Shown here piece after piece: positions 24,731-33,727 of a stretch of 64,000 bases of DNA; position 1 is the stretch's first letter; every line of letters begins with the position of its first letter. Both the position numbers and the translations under genes were made by a program. Source of the stretch: AWTP1-13 sp963840445 (lineage in GTDB: Bacteria > Pseudomonadota > Alphaproteobacteria > Rhizobiales > Hyphomicrobiaceae); NCBI GenBank assembly GCA_963840445.1, contig CAWIZC010000010.1:156939-220938 (forward strand). Direction: 5' to 3'. The notes beneath the pieces are model-generated. The model worked only from the letters and a program-made list of their open reading frames with translations, ran no database searches and was not told the origin of the DNA.

Positions 24731-27193
24731 TCACGATGCTGTGTGCAACGGCCGTTCGGCTGCATTGAGCGTACCGCACGATCGAGTGCCGTCACCCACC
24801 CACTCCGCAGGTATCTCCACCTTGCACTGAAGTCCTTCAGAAGCAAATGCAAGGTCGACCGTTCCCCCGAGTTCGTAAGGGATGAGATCGCGTATGACCT
24901 CCGCTCCATATCCGGGTGTGTCGGGAGACCGGACGGTGGGGCCACCGCTCTCTTGCCACTCGATGACAACTGGAGCATCCGCTTTCCCGTTCACTCCACT
25001 CCTCCAATGAACGGAAACCCGTCCATCGTGGACGGAAAGCGCGCCGTGTTTTGCAGCATTGGTTGCCAACTCATGCAGCACCATTGAGACCACTTGGCCC
25101 GCATGTGCGCTGAGAGTCACCTCGGGACCACCGATCTCGGTGTTGTTGCGGGTGGCATACGGTGCGAGCTCGCGCCGGACCAGCTCTGTCAGCGACACGC
25201 CATGCCACCGTCGGGCGCTCAACAGCTCGTGTGTCGTTGCCATCGAGCGAATGCGTCCATCGAGCGCCGCCACGAAGTCATCGACCGAGCTGCTGGCGGC
25301 CTTTGTGTGGGCGGCGATCGCGCTCACAGTCGCGAGTGCGTTCTTAACGCGATGGTCCAGCTCAGCATTCAGTGTGTCCTGGTGTTCCTCTGCGCGCTTG
25401 CGGGCGGTGACATCAATGTCGACGCCCACTGCGCGTCGCGGGCGGCCGTCGCCGTCGTACGAAACGAAAACACGCGCCTCGATCCAACAATGCTCGCTCC
25501 CAGGTCGAACAATTCGATATTCCCCAGTATATTCATCCCACCGCTCACGGTAGGCGCGACTTCGGAGCGCTTCCCATCGCACGCGGTCCTCAGGGTGCAT
25601 ACTGAGCTGCCATTCGCTGCGCGCAATCTCGGTGGTCCCATCGGGGAAGCCGTGAATGGCCGCGTAACCCGCAGAGATTTGCATCCTCTCCGTGTCGATA
25701 TCATACGCGAAGCTGCCGACGCGGCCCGCCTTTCCTGCAAGCGCAAGCTGCAGGTTGCGTTCGGCCAGAGCCTGCTCTGCCAGCTTCCGGGAAGTGATGT
25801 CGCGGGTGACGCCAAGCAGCCCCGTAGGCATGCCTCGGGCATCGAGCACAATGGAGCTCTCGACTACAACCCAGCGAGTCTCGCCAGCATGCGGGTGATT
25901 TGGTGGATGCACCACCCGGTATTCAGCGTTCCAGACCCTACCGGTGGCTCGCGCCTTTGCGAAAGCAGCATCTATATGAGCGAGGTCGTTCCGGTGGACG
26001 AAGCGTCTGGACTCTTTGATCGTGGTGGGTGGTACGTTGTGTCCGTGCATCGTGGCAGTGCGCAAATCACACTCGAGGTGCCCGGTGGCAAAGTCCGCGC
26101 TGAACGCACCGAGCTCGGCACCATTGAGGGCCAGCTGAAGGCGCTGATTACTCTGTTTGAGCACCACTTCACTGCGGCGCCTGTCGTCGAACAGCGCGGC
26201 AACAACGAGGGCCAGCACCGCGCCCGTCAAGACGATGGTTTGTGCAGCAAGTATGCGGTCTGTAAGAGCGATGCTCGTGTCTCCGAAATGCCCTACGCTG
26301 AAGGTTAGCGACCAAATGACGGTTAAAGCGACAACGAACCCAGCTGCGGCGGAGAACACGGGCCGGCAGCGTACGGCGACCCATAGTAAGACCGGGAATA
26401 CCAGGGCTATGGGCAACGCTGTCGACCAAGGTCCCGATGGCAGTGAAATGACGAATACACTCAACGCCACTAACGCCACGACACCTACCGCGCCTTCGAC
26501 CAGCTCACGGCGCGACGAGATGCGGTTGCGGACAGCTTCGGCGAATCCGACTAGCAGCGGCGCGACCGTGACCATGCCCAGCAGACAGGATGCAAACCAA
26601 AATCGCCACACTGTGAAAGAGGACGCGGTTGGTTCGATAAAGCCGACAGCGATTGTCGCGCCTAGAGCACCAACAGCCGCTCCAGTCGTGGCTGCCGCCA
26701 AGAACCCAAGTGACTGAGACACATCCCCTAGCTTAAGTGACCTCCCGAACCAGCGTTCGATTAACCCAGCCGCGAGAAGTGCCTGACCGGCATTTACGAA
26801 GCCAAAAGCGACGGCGAGCCAGGAGTTCTTGCCGATCATGAGATTGGAGACAACGGTTGCGACCACTACGCCAGCTGACACTGGCACGCGCGCCGTGGGC
26901 CCCCACACGATCAACGCAGCCACCGAGATGCCCGCACCTGGCCAGAAGATGGACGTTCCTGTGTGGGCGCGAAGGGCTAGGCCGAACAGAGCTGCCATGA
27001 AATAGGCGATACCAACCGCGACGGCGAGGCCGACCGTGCCAAGCCATGACTGGTAGGGGCCAGCAGGAAGTGCCTCGATCGCTTCCCAGGACAGACCGTT
27101 GACATCACCCAAGATACTGGGGTGTGGCCTGCTGCTGGATGCGGGCGAAATCATTGGCTGTGCCAGTGTTGAACTCCACCCGCTAGATACCAC
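24731..27193 (-). CDS. MASE1-PAS-PAS-HWE sensor histidine kinase
   Basis: 820 residues. An N-terminal MASE1 membrane sensor (about 50-340, eight or so helices, with 'TSIFWPGAGISVAALIVWGP') is followed by two PAS domains (about 355-480 and 490-610) and a HWE/HisKA_2 kinase. The kinase has the phospho-acceptor box 'LNAELDHRVKNALATVSAIA', the N box 'MVLHELATNAAKHGALS' and a glycine region near 'TPGYGAEVIRDLIPYELGG'. The first PAS ends in 'GLLGVTRDITSRKLAEQAL'. An in-frame ATG near 27154 is an alternative start. No partner response regulator adjoins; the REC-EAL protein at 31539 is a candidate output. Confidence 0.9.
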   Translation of the reverse strand: MVSSGWSSTLAQPMISPASSSRPHPSILGDVNGLSWEAIEALPAGPYQSWLGTVGLAVAVGIAYFMAALFGLALRAHTGTSIFWPGAGISVAALIVWGPTARVPVSAGVVVATVVSNLMIGKNSWLAVAFGFVNAGQALLAAGLIERWFGRSLKLGDVSQSLGFLAAATTGAAVGALGATIAVGFIEPTASSFTVWRFWFASCLLGMVTVAPLLVGFAEAVRNRISSRRELVEGAVGVVALVALSVFVISLPSGPWSTALPIALVFPVLLWVAVRCRPVFSAAAGFVVALTVIWSLTFSVGHFGDTSIALTDRILAAQTIVLTGAVLALVVAALFDDRRRSEVVLKQSNQRLQLALNGAELGAFSADFATGHLECDLRTATMHGHNVPPTTIKESRRFVHRNDLAHIDAAFAKARATGRVWNAEYRVVHPPNHPHAGETRWVVVESSIVLDARGMPTGLLGVTRDITSRKLAEQALAERNLQLALAGKAGRVGSFAYDIDTERMQISAGYAAIHGFPDGTTEIARSEWQLSMHPEDRVRWEALRSRAYRERWDEYTGEYRIVRPGSEHCWIEARVFVSYDGDGRPRRAVGVDIDVTARKRAEEHQDTLNAELDHRVKNALATVSAIAAHTKAASSSVDDFVAALDGRIRSMATTHELLSARRWHGVSLTELVRRELAPYATRNNTEIGGPEVTLSAHAGQVVSMVLHELATNAAKHGALSVHDGRVSVHWRSGVNGKADAPVVIEWQESGGPTVRSPDTPGYGAEVIRDLIPYELGGTVDLAFASEGLQCKVEIPAEWVGDGTRSCGTLNAAERPLHTAS

Positions 27194-27754
27194 ACCACAC
27201 AGTTGAGACGTTGTCCCCGAGCGTCTCTCGCTGCCGGGCGACTCCTAATTTTGTGCGCACTCTCACCTTCTTTATACCCCGTTTTGGGGGAGACCTGATC
27301 ATACGCCGTGCGGCTCTCCGCGAATACCGGGACACTGCTGCCTATGGCGTGGCGGACGAGCAACGTGTCGAGCGCGCAAGCCACACGGTCGATTTGGGTC
27401 AGACCTTGCCGATCTGCTTACTGAGATGCGAGCTCGGACAGAAATTTGGCGAACGCACTTTCGAGCCAAGTGTAGACGCGCGTTAAGGCGACCGACGAGC
27501 ATTGATCTCGGTCAAACGGGCAGGCTCAGACCAAGAGCCCTGGCGAACCCATTGGCTTATCCAAATAGAATACGCAACACCGTCGGCTGTGCTGTGCAGA
27601 ATCGTCCAGCGATCGTGTCACGGCTTCGAAGGTGCCCCTTATTTCACGTCCTTGCAGCAAACGGCTTACTTGCTGCGCCGCAACTGATGCCCAGTCCTCA
27701 GGGCCGGAATGGGTCAATTTTCCCCGTCTGGCTGACGGTCTCTTGACGGAAGGT
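27194..27754. other. intergenic region, no supported gene
   Basis: About 560 bp between two minus-strand MASE1 genes. Short open frames have neither ribosome-binding sites nor family similarity. It presumably holds the promoter of the kinase gene. Confidence 0.45.
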
Positions 27755-28564
27755 CTACACCGATAAATCGTTGATTGTCGTCCAGACAATGGCGGCGCAG
27801 ATGGTGAATACGGCCGCGGCGGCGAATACAGGGCGGCAGCGCGAGCCGAGCCAGAGCAGCAGGGGAAACAGGAAGACAGCCGGCGCCATCAGCGACCAGG
27901 AGCCTGTGAGCAGAGCCAACGCAAATCCGTTTGCTACAGACACAACGACGACTGCCAATGTGCCCTCTAGGACCTCACGCGCGGATGGCGCATCGCGGAC
28001 GGCCGCGGCGATCCCAATCAGCAGCGGCGCAACCGTTATGACGCCGAGCGCGGCGGACGCGAACCAGACCTTCCAGACGTCGAAAAACGCCGCCGTCGAG
28101 GGGCCGAACAGCTTCATCGCGAACGCGGCACCCGCGGCGGCGGTCGCCGTTGCGGCGGCAGCAGATGCGAAAAATCCCAGCACGCGGCGCAGATTGTCGA
28201 GATTGAAGGCGGGACCGAACCAGCGTTCGATCAGCCACGCCACCAAGAGCGCCTCACCCGCATTGCACAGGCCAAACGCAAGAGCTGCCCAAAGGCTTCT
28301 GTCGCCCATGATATTGGCTGCGACAGTCGCTACGATCACCCCTGCCGCAACCGGCGTTCGCGCCCGGCGCCCTAGCGCGATCAGGGCACCGGCCGCGATA
28401 CCAGAGGCCGGCCAGAACACGGCCACACGCTCGGCCGTGGTGAGGAGTGCAAGTCCCAGGTGTGCGGCCAGGAAAAAAACAACGCCAGCCGCGACAGCGA
28501 GCCCGATGCCACCAACCAACACACTGCCGACGAACCGCTGGCCACCCGCCTGGTTCACAAGCAT
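27755..28564 (-). CDS. stand-alone MASE1 domain membrane protein (truncated sensor)
   Basis: 269 residues that are nothing but a MASE1 domain, with about eight helices and the motif 'AERVAVFWPASGIAAGALIA'. It is strongly similar to the MASE1 part of the 24731-27193 kinase. MASE1 normally precedes PAS, kinase or GGDEF modules; here the frame stops after the last helix ('AAIVWTTINDLSV'). Either it is a truncated sensor or a genuine single-domain member. Confidence 0.8.
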   Translation of the reverse strand: MLVNQAGGQRFVGSVLVGGIGLAVAAGVVFFLAAHLGLALLTTAERVAVFWPASGIAAGALIALGRRARTPVAAGVIVATVAANIMGDRSLWAALAFGLCNAGEALLVAWLIERWFGPAFNLDNLRRVLGFFASAAAATATAAAGAAFAMKLFGPSTAAFFDVWKVWFASAALGVITVAPLLIGIAAAVRDAPSAREVLEGTLAVVVVSVANGFALALLTGSWSLMAPAVFLFPLLLWLGSRCRPVFAAAAVFTICAAIVWTTINDLSV

Positions 28565-29090
28565 CTGCAGGGTTTAGCCCCCCGCTGCTGTTGACACGTC
28601 ATGCAATGCTGAACAGGAGCGCCACAACCTATGACATGCACTTGCGGCTGCAACGCACCCGACCAGGCATATGAGACTGCGTTGCGGACGGCACCATCGC
28701 CCGCGCTGACTTTGGTCAATGATACGTTCACGTGTGGAATGTTCCAGGACCGCGCTGGGAAGCCTTTCAGCCCCGCGTGAAGGATCCTTGAGAAATTCAG
28801 GCAGGACATCGATACGCCAGATTTGCTTCTTCCCAGGCGACCCAGCTCTCCCCTAGATCGGGGATGTGTCGACAGAGAAATTGCTGCCACTTATGCCCTT
28901 CGGGCATTTGAGGCTTCTTGGGCACGCACGTTGAACGCTCCAGGTTGACGGTTTCATGCTGGAGCCGACAATCCGCTCTCTGCGATATCTGAAATTGCAC
29001 GAGCGGCGGTCCGGCTGATCCTGACCCTCACCCCGAACGGTACTCATTCATAACGAGAATCCGTTCCTGTTAACCGAGGGGAGTTCCGGT
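28565..29090. other. intergenic region, no supported gene
   Basis: About 525 bp between the divergent MASE1 gene and the GGDEF-EAL gene. No convincing open frame or repeat was seen. It must contain the promoters of both. Confidence 0.45.
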
Positions 29091-31328
29091 GTGAGTGGCA
29101 TGCCTTCCTGGTTGGGGACCATAGCCAACCGTGCGGTCGCTGCGTCAACCAAACTGCACGACCTTGCCGCCCGCTTGAACGGCGGGGCGTCCCGCAGGTT
29201 TCGCCGCGAGGACCTAGAAGCGCGCGAGGCCTGGTTCGCCACGGTCGTTGATAGGCTGTCTCAGGGGCTCGTCGTCTTCGACAAAGATCGTCGTGTCGTC
29301 CTTTGCAACACGCGCTATCGCGAACTCTATGGCCTGGAGGCCGATCAGGTCGCGCCGGGAACGCCGACTAGCAAGCTGATCAAACGGCGGCTGGAACTGG
29401 GCCTTAAGGTGCCCGACAATCCCGAAGAGTATGTGCGGCAACGTATCTCCAACGAGGTGACGGCGTCTAACGCCATCCAGGAATTGGCCGATGGTCGAGT
29501 AATTGCCTATGCGATCCGGCCCATGCCGGACGGCGGCGGCGTCGCCACGCACGAGGACATCACCGAGCGCGAGCGATTGCACGCGGAGCTTGCGGAGCAG
29601 CACCGGCTTGTGAAGCAGCAACGGCAGGAACTGAGCATCCGCAATCTGCAATTTGATGCAGCGCTCAACAACATGTCGCAGGGTCTATGTTTCTTCGACG
29701 GTGCCCAGCGCCTTATTGTTTGCAACAGGCGCTACACTGAAATGTACGGGCTCGATCCCGACCGCGTGCGGCCTGGCACGACGCTGCGCGAGATCATCGA
29801 TCTGCGCTTCGAGGCCGGCAGTGGCCCGTTAATGACCAGGGAGGAATACCACGCTTGGCGCAATAGGGTGGCCGTGTCGGATAAGCCGACAGATTCGGTG
29901 GTTGAGCTGGCCAACGGTTGCATTTTCGAGATCCACCATCGCCCCATGCCGGATGGTGGCTGGGTTGCAACCCATCGCGACATTACCGAGCAGCGCCGTG
30001 CGGACGCCAAGATCGTGCACATGGCACGCCATGACGCGCTTACGGGTTTGCCAAATCGCGTGCTGTTCGGTGAGCGCTTGGCCCAGGCGCTGACCCGCAC
30101 CGAGCGTGGCGAGATGGTAGCTGTCCACTTGTTCGATCTCGACCGCTTCAAAATCATCAACGACACGCTTGGCCATTCCGCTGGCGACAAGCTGTTGCAG
30201 ATGGCGGCGCACCGTCTGCGCAGTTTAGTGCGCGGTACCGACACTATTGCACGCATGGGCGGCGATGAGTTCGCCATTGTGCAGGTGGGTCTCGCCGATG
30301 CGACTGATGCGGCGTCGCTGGCGCATCGCATCATCGCCCGCCTCAGCGAGCCCTACGCGATCGACGGCCATCAAGCGGTGATAGGTGCAAGCGTCGGCAC
30401 ATCCATTGGGCAGGATGGCTGTTCGACGCCCGACCAGCTTGTTCGTAATGCGGATCTTGCCCTGTACGGCGCCAAGGCCGACGGCCGTGGCACGGTCCGC
30501 TTCTTTGAGGCCGAGATGCATGCACAGGTGAAGGAGCGGCGCAACCTTGAGCAAAGCCTGCGCAACGCGCTGGCCGCGCGCGAATTCGAGCTTCACTATC
30601 AGCCGCTGGTCGATCTCGTCACCAACGCAATCACAGGGTTCGAGGCTCTCATTCGCTGGCATCATCCCGACAAGGGTCTGCTCGGCCCGGACGCCTTCAT
30701 CCCGCTCGCGGAAGAAATCGGCCTGATAAACCCTATCGGCGAGTGGGTCATGAGTGAGGCGTGCACAACCGCAGCAAAGTGGCCCAACCATCTAAGAATT
30801 GCGGTGAATTTGTCCCCGATCCAGTTTCGTAGCCCCGGCTTGGTGCGTTGCATCGCCGAAGCCTTGGGAATGTCCGGCCTGTCGCCCGATCGGTTGGAGC
30901 TGGAGATCACGGAAGGCACTTTGCTGGAGGACAGCGATGCGATGCTTGCGATCCTTTATCAGCTGCGCGAGCTTGGTGTATGCGTGGCGATCGCCGACTT
31001 CGGCACAGGCTGCTCTTCGCTCAACTGTCTGCAGGGTTTTCCATTTGATCGGATCAAGATCGATCGCTCCTTCATCAAGGACATTGCCGAAAGCACAGGT
31101 TCGCTCAACATCGTGCGTGCCGTGACCGCATTGGCGAAGGGCCTTGGTATGGCCGCAACCGCAGAGGGCGTGGAAACCATGGAGCAACGCAGTACGGTCG
31201 CATCTGAAGGCTGCGGGGAGATGCAGGGTTTCCTGTTCAGCAAGGCCCTTCCGGCCAATGAGATCGAGCAATTGCTCCTTTCACTGCACGGTCGGCAGAA
31301 GGCAGCCCGAAAGCAAAATGCCACCTGA
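29091..31328 (+). CDS. PAS-PAS-GGDEF-EAL cyclic-di-GMP protein
   Basis: 745 residues. Two similar PAS-type domains (about 45-160 and 185-300, each ending 'MPDGG...VATH(E/R)DITE') are followed by GGDEF (about 310-470) and EAL (about 480-735). The diguanylate cyclase site 'MGGDEFAI' is intact near residue 390, with an RxxD inhibitory site (RGTD) five residues before. In the EAL domain EALIRW, the VNLSP Asn, LEITEG, KIDRSFI and AEGVE are present. The usual DDFGTG reads ADFGTG near residue 635, losing a metal-binding Asp. It is probably a cyclase with a weakened or regulatory EAL domain. Confidence 0.92.
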   Translation: MSGMPSWLGTIANRAVAASTKLHDLAARLNGGASRRFRREDLEAREAWFATVVDRLSQGLVVFDKDRRVVLCNTRYRELYGLEADQVAPGTPTSKLIKRRLELGLKVPDNPEEYVRQRISNEVTASNAIQELADGRVIAYAIRPMPDGGGVATHEDITERERLHAELAEQHRLVKQQRQELSIRNLQFDAALNNMSQGLCFFDGAQRLIVCNRRYTEMYGLDPDRVRPGTTLREIIDLRFEAGSGPLMTREEYHAWRNRVAVSDKPTDSVVELANGCIFEIHHRPMPDGGWVATHRDITEQRRADAKIVHMARHDALTGLPNRVLFGERLAQALTRTERGEMVAVHLFDLDRFKIINDTLGHSAGDKLLQMAAHRLRSLVRGTDTIARMGGDEFAIVQVGLADATDAASLAHRIIARLSEPYAIDGHQAVIGASVGTSIGQDGCSTPDQLVRNADLALYGAKADGRGTVRFFEAEMHAQVKERRNLEQSLRNALAAREFELHYQPLVDLVTNAITGFEALIRWHHPDKGLLGPDAFIPLAEEIGLINPIGEWVMSEACTTAAKWPNHLRIAVNLSPIQFRSPGLVRCIAEALGMSGLSPDRLELEITEGTLLEDSDAMLAILYQLRELGVCVAIADFGTGCSSLNCLQGFPFDRIKIDRSFIKDIAESTGSLNIVRAVTALAKGLGMAATAEGVETMEQRSTVASEGCGEMQGFLFSKALPANEIEQLLLSLHGRQKAARKQNAT

Positions 31329-31538
31329 ATGGCATCTTCACGGGACGGCGGATTTGCGCTGGGCCAACGTTTCAGCGCCTGCAGAACCGGACATCCCGCC
31401 ATCGCGCGATGGCTCAGGCTTGCGGGAACTAATTGCAGTTGGTGTCCACGTATTGGGGTCACGGGTAACACATAGTTAAGCAGATGAGCACCTTGCTTGT
31501 TCCAACGTACGCTTCGCAATGGATGTAGAATAGGGCGT

Positions 31539-32807
31539 ATGAGCACCCGAGCTCCCCACGGGAAGACTGGCGCGCGCGCGGTTTACGTTCTTGATGACGA
31601 TGCCCGCGTGCGTTCCTCCGTCGTCTACATTCTGGCCGACGGCGGCTACCAACCCGTTGAGTTCTCGGAACCGACACCCATGCTTGAGCAGCTCAAGTTG
31701 GTCGTCCCCGAGATCATCGTACTGGACCTGGCGCTCGGCAAATCGGACGCCGTCGACGTGATGCGTCACCTGGTGGACCTCAAGTTTGCAGGCAAAATCC
31801 TGCTCATCAGCGGGCGAGACGAAATCACCTTGAACGAAATCCAGGGCATTGGTGAACGGCACGGACTTTCGATGCTGCCCTCGCTGCGCAAGCCATTTCG
31901 CGCGGCCGAACTCACGAGCCGGTTGAGCTCTCGGACCGTGGCTGTGGACCAGGCCCCGACACGCACGCCGGGCGAGAAGATCACCGTGGACCTGCTGACA
32001 GCGATCGACTCCGGTTGGCTGGAGCTGTGGTACCAACCAAAAGTCGATCTCCAGTCCTTTGTCGTCTGCGGCGCCGAGGCGCTGTTGCGTGCGCGACATC
32101 CGGTGCACGAAATACTGACGCCGGCAGCGCTCATTCCGCCCGCCGGCAGCGTCCTGCATCAGCCGCTCGCAAAGTTCGTCATCCGCCGCACCATGCAGGA
32201 TTGGCGGTTCTTTGCCGGCTGCGGCATGCCGCTGAAACTGTCCATCAATCTGCCCGTCTCCGTCATCAACGCCCCCGACTTCATGAGCGGCCTGCGTGAG
32301 CAACTGCCGACGGACACGCAGTTTCCGGGGCTGATCATCGAGGTCACCGAGGACGAGGTAATCAGGGACCTGCAGTGGATCCGCGAGGTGTCCACGCAGC
32401 TGAAACTCTATGATGTCGGGATTTCCGTCGACGATTTTGGCACTGCTCACTCGTCGCTGTCGCGACTGCTCGAACTGCCTTGTGTCGAGCTGAAATTGGA
32501 TCGCAGCTTTGTCGCCAACTGTGCGTTCGAGCCCCTAAAGTATGCGGTGTGTCAAACTGTCGTTGATCTGGCGCATCGCGTTGGCAGCCGCGTTTGCGCT
32601 GAGGGCGTCGAGAAGGTCGAAGATCTGATGGCGGTCATCCGTATGGGCTGCGACACGGCCCAGGGATACATCTTCGCGAAAGCCATGCCACCCGGCAGCT
32701 TTGCTACAGACATAATTGCCCGGCGCGCGGAACTCGCGGAGCGGTTCGCCCACCTTGCGCAGGCTCGCCAGACCACGGTTACCCCAGCGTCCGACCGATT
32801 TGCGTAG
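31539..32807 (+). CDS. response regulator with EAL phosphodiesterase domain
   Basis: 422 residues. The N-terminal receiver has 'VYVLDDDARVRSSV', phospho-acceptor Asp near 63 ('IIVLDLALG') and Lys in 'LRKPFR'. The C-terminal EAL domain has 'AEALLRARHP', 'LSINLPVSV', 'IIEVTEDEV', 'VDDFGTAHSSLSRL', 'LKLDRSFV', 'CAEGVEK' and 'AQGYIFAKAMPP', so the metal-binding residues look complete. It likely hydrolyses c-di-GMP in response to a kinase; the two HWE kinases of the same cluster are candidates. ATG 31539 is chosen because it directly precedes the receiver domain. Confidence 0.9.
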   Translation: MSTRAPHGKTGARAVYVLDDDARVRSSVVYILADGGYQPVEFSEPTPMLEQLKLVVPEIIVLDLALGKSDAVDVMRHLVDLKFAGKILLISGRDEITLNEIQGIGERHGLSMLPSLRKPFRAAELTSRLSSRTVAVDQAPTRTPGEKITVDLLTAIDSGWLELWYQPKVDLQSFVVCGAEALLRARHPVHEILTPAALIPPAGSVLHQPLAKFVIRRTMQDWRFFAGCGMPLKLSINLPVSVINAPDFMSGLREQLPTDTQFPGLIIEVTEDEVIRDLQWIREVSTQLKLYDVGISVDDFGTAHSSLSRLLELPCVELKLDRSFVANCAFEPLKYAVCQTVVDLAHRVGSRVCAEGVEKVEDLMAVIRMGCDTAQGYIFAKAMPPGSFATDIIARRAELAERFAHLAQARQTTVTPASDRFA

Positions 32808-32871
32808 CCACCGCACGGTGCGCGCTAGGAACCCTGCCCACCCCTGGGCCGAACGAGACTGGACAGTAGAC

Positions 32872-33103
32872 GTGGATAACTCAGCGCTCAGACAAGAGAT
32901 CGACGACCTCCGCTGGCTGTTTGAGACATCGCCCGATCTGATATTCACTACCGACCGGCGCGGCACATTCACCCATATCAGCCCGAGTAGCGAAGCCATC
33001 CTGGGCTATCGACCCGACGAGATGATCGGGCGCAGCGGCGCGGACTTCATCTATCCCGAGGACCTCGAACCCACTCGCGATGAGATGCGTTTGGCTTCAC
33101 GGC
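32872..33103 (+). pseudogene. 5' fragment of a PAS-domain sensor gene
   Basis: Begins (V)DNSALRQEIDDLRWLFETS and runs through 'TFTHISPSSEAILGYRPDEM' to 'DLEPTRDEMRLAS', a normal PAS N-terminal two-thirds. At about 33103 the sequence switches to the antisense of a MASE1 domain. The rest of the gene is missing. Confidence 0.65.
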
Positions 33104-33382
33104 CACCGCAACCGGCGCGCGCGCCCAACGTCCGAGCGCCACGAGGGTGCCGGCGGCGACACCCGCGGCTGGCCAGAAAACAGCAACCCGCTCGGGATCA
33201 GTTAGGAGGGCGAAACCCAACCGCGCGGCCAATAGGCGATACCGACCGCGAAGGCGATACCGATGCCCAACCCGCCGTCGCGCTCCGCTGCCGACGGTGG
33301 GTTTGTTCTTGAGCTGCTCGCCTAGCTTCTGCAGCATGTTGCCCCTCACTTGCTGCCGCTGGCGGGTATCGCGCCTCGGCAT
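33103..33382 (-). pseudogene. MASE1 domain fragment in inverted orientation
   Basis: The minus strand encodes 'LAARLGFALLTDPERVAVFW' and 'PAAGVAAGTLVALGRWARAP', matching the MASE1 copies at 27755 and 24731. An upstream first-helix part ('GGLGIGIAFAVGIAY') lies in another frame. It is cut off at the junction with the PAS fragment. A third MASE1 copy in the element. Confidence 0.65.
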
Positions 33383-33727
33383 CTTACCGTCCTTGGGTGC
33401 GCTGGCTGAATCGGGTGGCCGCCAATAACGGCGAACTGCGGCACCTTGAGACGGTGCGGCGCATTAGGACGAAACGTGCGGTATTTTACGATGGTGCGAG
33501 GGGAATGTCCTAAATCGCACAAAGAAGATCGATGCGCCTCTTTTTACTTTCGGTTAACCGCAGGTGAGTGAAACCGTGAACCCAAGATTCGGCAGCGCGT
33601 TACAAAAAAAGGTTGGGCGGTGCGTACGCCGAGTGTATGGCTCCCCTAAATCGGGGAACCACAACGCGCTGCTATAGAGCTAACTGAGCCATCCGTGACA
33701 CAGGTGTAGTTCAAGTTAGGGGAAGTT
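33383..33727. other. intergenic region, no supported gene
   Basis: About 345 bp, AT-richer than the flanks. It includes a run of As near 33605 and the ribosome-binding site AGGGGAAGTT of the next gene. Nothing else recognised. Confidence 0.45.

Noticed and set aside
24743..26717. Plus-strand frames overlapping the MASE1-PAS-HWE kinase
   Set aside because: They are shadows of a clearly supported minus-strand gene.
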